DNA of 7,772 nucleotides from the NCBI GenBank assembly GCA_007119335.1, contig SKPU01000174.1, positions 1 to 7,772 of the forward strand. Reading direction: 5' to 3'. Under the pieces are notes generated by a model. The model was not told the origin of the DNA and ran no database searches. It saw only the letters and a program-made list of their open reading frames with translations. Of this stretch, positions 7,026-7,772 are shown in pieces (position 1 is the stretch's first letter; each line of letters starts with the position of its first letter). Source of the stretch: Syntrophomonadaceae bacterium. GTDB taxonomy: Bacteria; Bacillota; Dethiobacteria; DTU022. Both the position numbers and the translations under genes were made by a program.

Positions 7026-7046
7026 TCTTCTGGGCTGACATGGCAA
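7018..7046 (-). promoter_or_regulatory. Sigma-A-like promoter for rqcH
   Basis: On the minus strand, TTGCCA (7046-7041) and TATACT (7023-7018) are separated by exactly 17 bases, each matching consensus at 5 of 6 positions. Transcription would start near 7009-7013, giving a very short leader with the ribosome binding site almost at its 5' end. Its TATA core is shared with a plus-strand TATAAT. Confidence 0.6.
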
Positions 7047-7076
7047 ACAAAACCCAGCTTTATACCGAAGATACGA

Positions 7077-7088
7077 GAATAATTATTC
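7077..7088. repeat. Perfect 12-base palindrome in the rqcH-yicC divergent region
   Basis: GAATAATTATTC is its own reverse complement. It ends one base before the -35 box of the proximal yicC promoter and lies about 30 bases upstream of the rqcH -35 box. It could be a binding site for a dimeric regulator or an AT-rich upstream element. No known regulator motif is recognised, and AT-rich palindromes can occur by chance. Confidence 0.35.
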
Positions 7089-7089
7089 C

Positions 7090-7118
7090 TTGAGATTACC
7101 AGCATTTGATGTTAAGAT
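7090..7118 (+). promoter_or_regulatory. Sigma-A-like promoter for yicC
   Basis: TTGAGA (7090-7095, 5 of 6 to consensus) and TAAGAT (7113-7118, 4 of 6) are spaced by 17 bases. The expected start is near 7125, giving a leader of about 35 bases before the yicC ATG. This is the best-placed promoter for the gene. Confidence 0.55.
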
Positions 7119-7159
7119 AAATCCAGCAAACAACTACCAGATGATGATGAGGAAGATCT

Positions 7160-7772
7160 ATGATTAGCAGCATGACCGGGTACGGTCGCGGGAGCAGTTC
7201 ACAAGAGGGTTTTACTTTATCTGTCGAGCTGCGCTCGGTCAATCACCGCTACGCAGATTTTTCGCTGCGGCTGCCGCGAGAGTTATATCCTTTAGAAGAT
7301 CGGATTCGCCGGGTGCTTCAGGAATCAATTAAAAGAGGTCGCGTTGAAGTAAACCTGTCCCTCGATGAAGTTCCTGCCGGACTGCGCCAGGTAAAGGTGA
7401 ATTATGATCTTGCTGAAGACTATTATCAAGCCCTGCAGGTACTTTGCCGGCATCTGGAAATATCGGATGAAGTCAAGCTGCAGCACCTATTAGAGATGCC
7501 TGAACTCTTTAAAAGTAGTCAGATTTCCCTGACAGAAGAACAGGTTTGGCCGTCAGTAAATGCATCGCTGCAGGAAGCAGTCACTCATTTGCTCGAACAA
7601 CGCCGGGTTGAAGGCGAAAACCTGGGCAGAGATCTCCTTGAAAGATGCGGACAGCTGGAAGAAAAGGTTGATCAAGCTACGGTCCGGGCGGAAGAAGCAA
7701 AAGATGATTACCGCAGGCGAATGGAAGAAAAATTCGAAGAAATGTTAGCTGAACTGTTTGAAGAAACCCGTT
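7160..7772 (+). CDS. yicC: YicC/YloC-family endoribonuclease, 3' end missing
   Basis: Member of the YicC/YloC family; E. coli YicC has been described as an endoribonuclease, and that activity is inferred here by homology. The window holds the first 204 codons of a family of about 290 residues, and the frame is still open at the right edge. The N-terminus MISSMTGYGRG and the block ELRSVNHRYADFSLRLPREL (23-42) are typical of the YicC N-domain. KRGRVEVNLSL (58-68) and the conserved RRVEGENLGRDL (148-159) follow. A strongly charged helical stretch (about 155-204) leads toward the C-terminal domain, which lies outside the window. The ATG at 7160 has GAGGAAG (7149-7155) just upstream, and the family begins with this Met-Ile-x-Ser-Met pattern, so the second Met is not preferred. 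In Bacillota yicC is usually followed by remA, gmk and rpoZ, which may lie to the right. Confidence 0.95.
   Translation, partial: MISSMTGYGRGSSSQEGFTLSVELRSVNHRYADFSLRLPRELYPLEDRIRRVLQESIKRGRVEVNLSLDEVPAGLRQVKVNYDLAEDYYQALQVLCRHLEISDEVKLQHLLEMPELFKSSQISLTEEQVWPSVNASLQEAVTHLLEQRRVEGENLGRDLLERCGQLEEKVDQATVRAEEAKDDYRRRMEEKFEEMLAELFEETR

Noticed and set aside
6995..7105. In-frame upstream extension of rqcH by 37 codons to an ATG at 7105
   Set aside because: The family begins MSFD at 6994, a ribosome binding site lies 11 bases before it, and a promoter with consensus spacing lies inside the extension.
7141..7167. Short ATG-ATG-ATG open frame overlapping the yicC start, a possible leader peptide
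   Set aside because: There is no ribosome binding site upstream, and the ATG triplets fall in the spacer just before the yicC ribosome binding site; chance is more likely.
1..7772. Mobile elements, CRISPR array, defence or toxin genes, tRNA or rRNA genes
   Set aside because: Almost all the sequence is explained by six core genes, and the three short gaps hold no such elements.

Overview
The window is ordinary chromosomal core sequence, most likely from a Bacillota (Firmicutes) genome of the Clostridia or a related class. The reasons are the gene set and order (ileS, lspA and an RluD-type synthase in a row, then rqcH beside yicC), strong GGAGG-type ribosome binding sites, TTG start codons, and sigma-A-like promoter boxes. 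Base composition looks moderate. The sequence alone does not give a genus. I see no mobile element, CRISPR array, tRNA or rRNA, prophage gene or toxin system.

Layout: positions 1-2649 hold most of ileS (isoleucyl-tRNA synthetase), which enters from the left without its start. A 274-base gap follows (2650-2923). It has a TATAAT box, a few weak inverted repeats and an AT-rich block, but no supported gene. A tight plus-strand operon comes next: lspA (2924-3382, TTG start), lgt (3387-4166, TTG start) and an RluD-type pseudouridine synthase (4163-5233, overlapping lgt by 4 bases). After 36 bases the minus-strand gene rqcH (5270-6994) converges on it. A 165-base divergent region (6995-7159) carries good promoter candidates for both sides, and yicC starts at 7160 and leaves the window on the right.

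Function: ileS, the RluD-type enzyme, RqcH and YicC all serve translation or RNA: aminoacylation, rRNA modification, rescue of stalled large ribosomal subunits, and RNA cleavage. Lgt and LspA are the first two enzymes of lipoprotein maturation. Lgt adds diacylglycerol to the lipobox cysteine and LspA then cuts the signal peptide. Here they are neighbours in one apparent transcription unit.

The points most worth a second look are small: two divergent promoters whose -10 boxes share the same TATA core between rqcH and yicC, a perfect 12-base palindrome just upstream of the better yicC promoter, the lspA-lgt pairing with two consecutive TTG starts, an acidic N-terminal extension on the RluD-type protein, and substitutions at conserved positions in RqcH and Lgt. 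I did not find evidence for an undescribed system.
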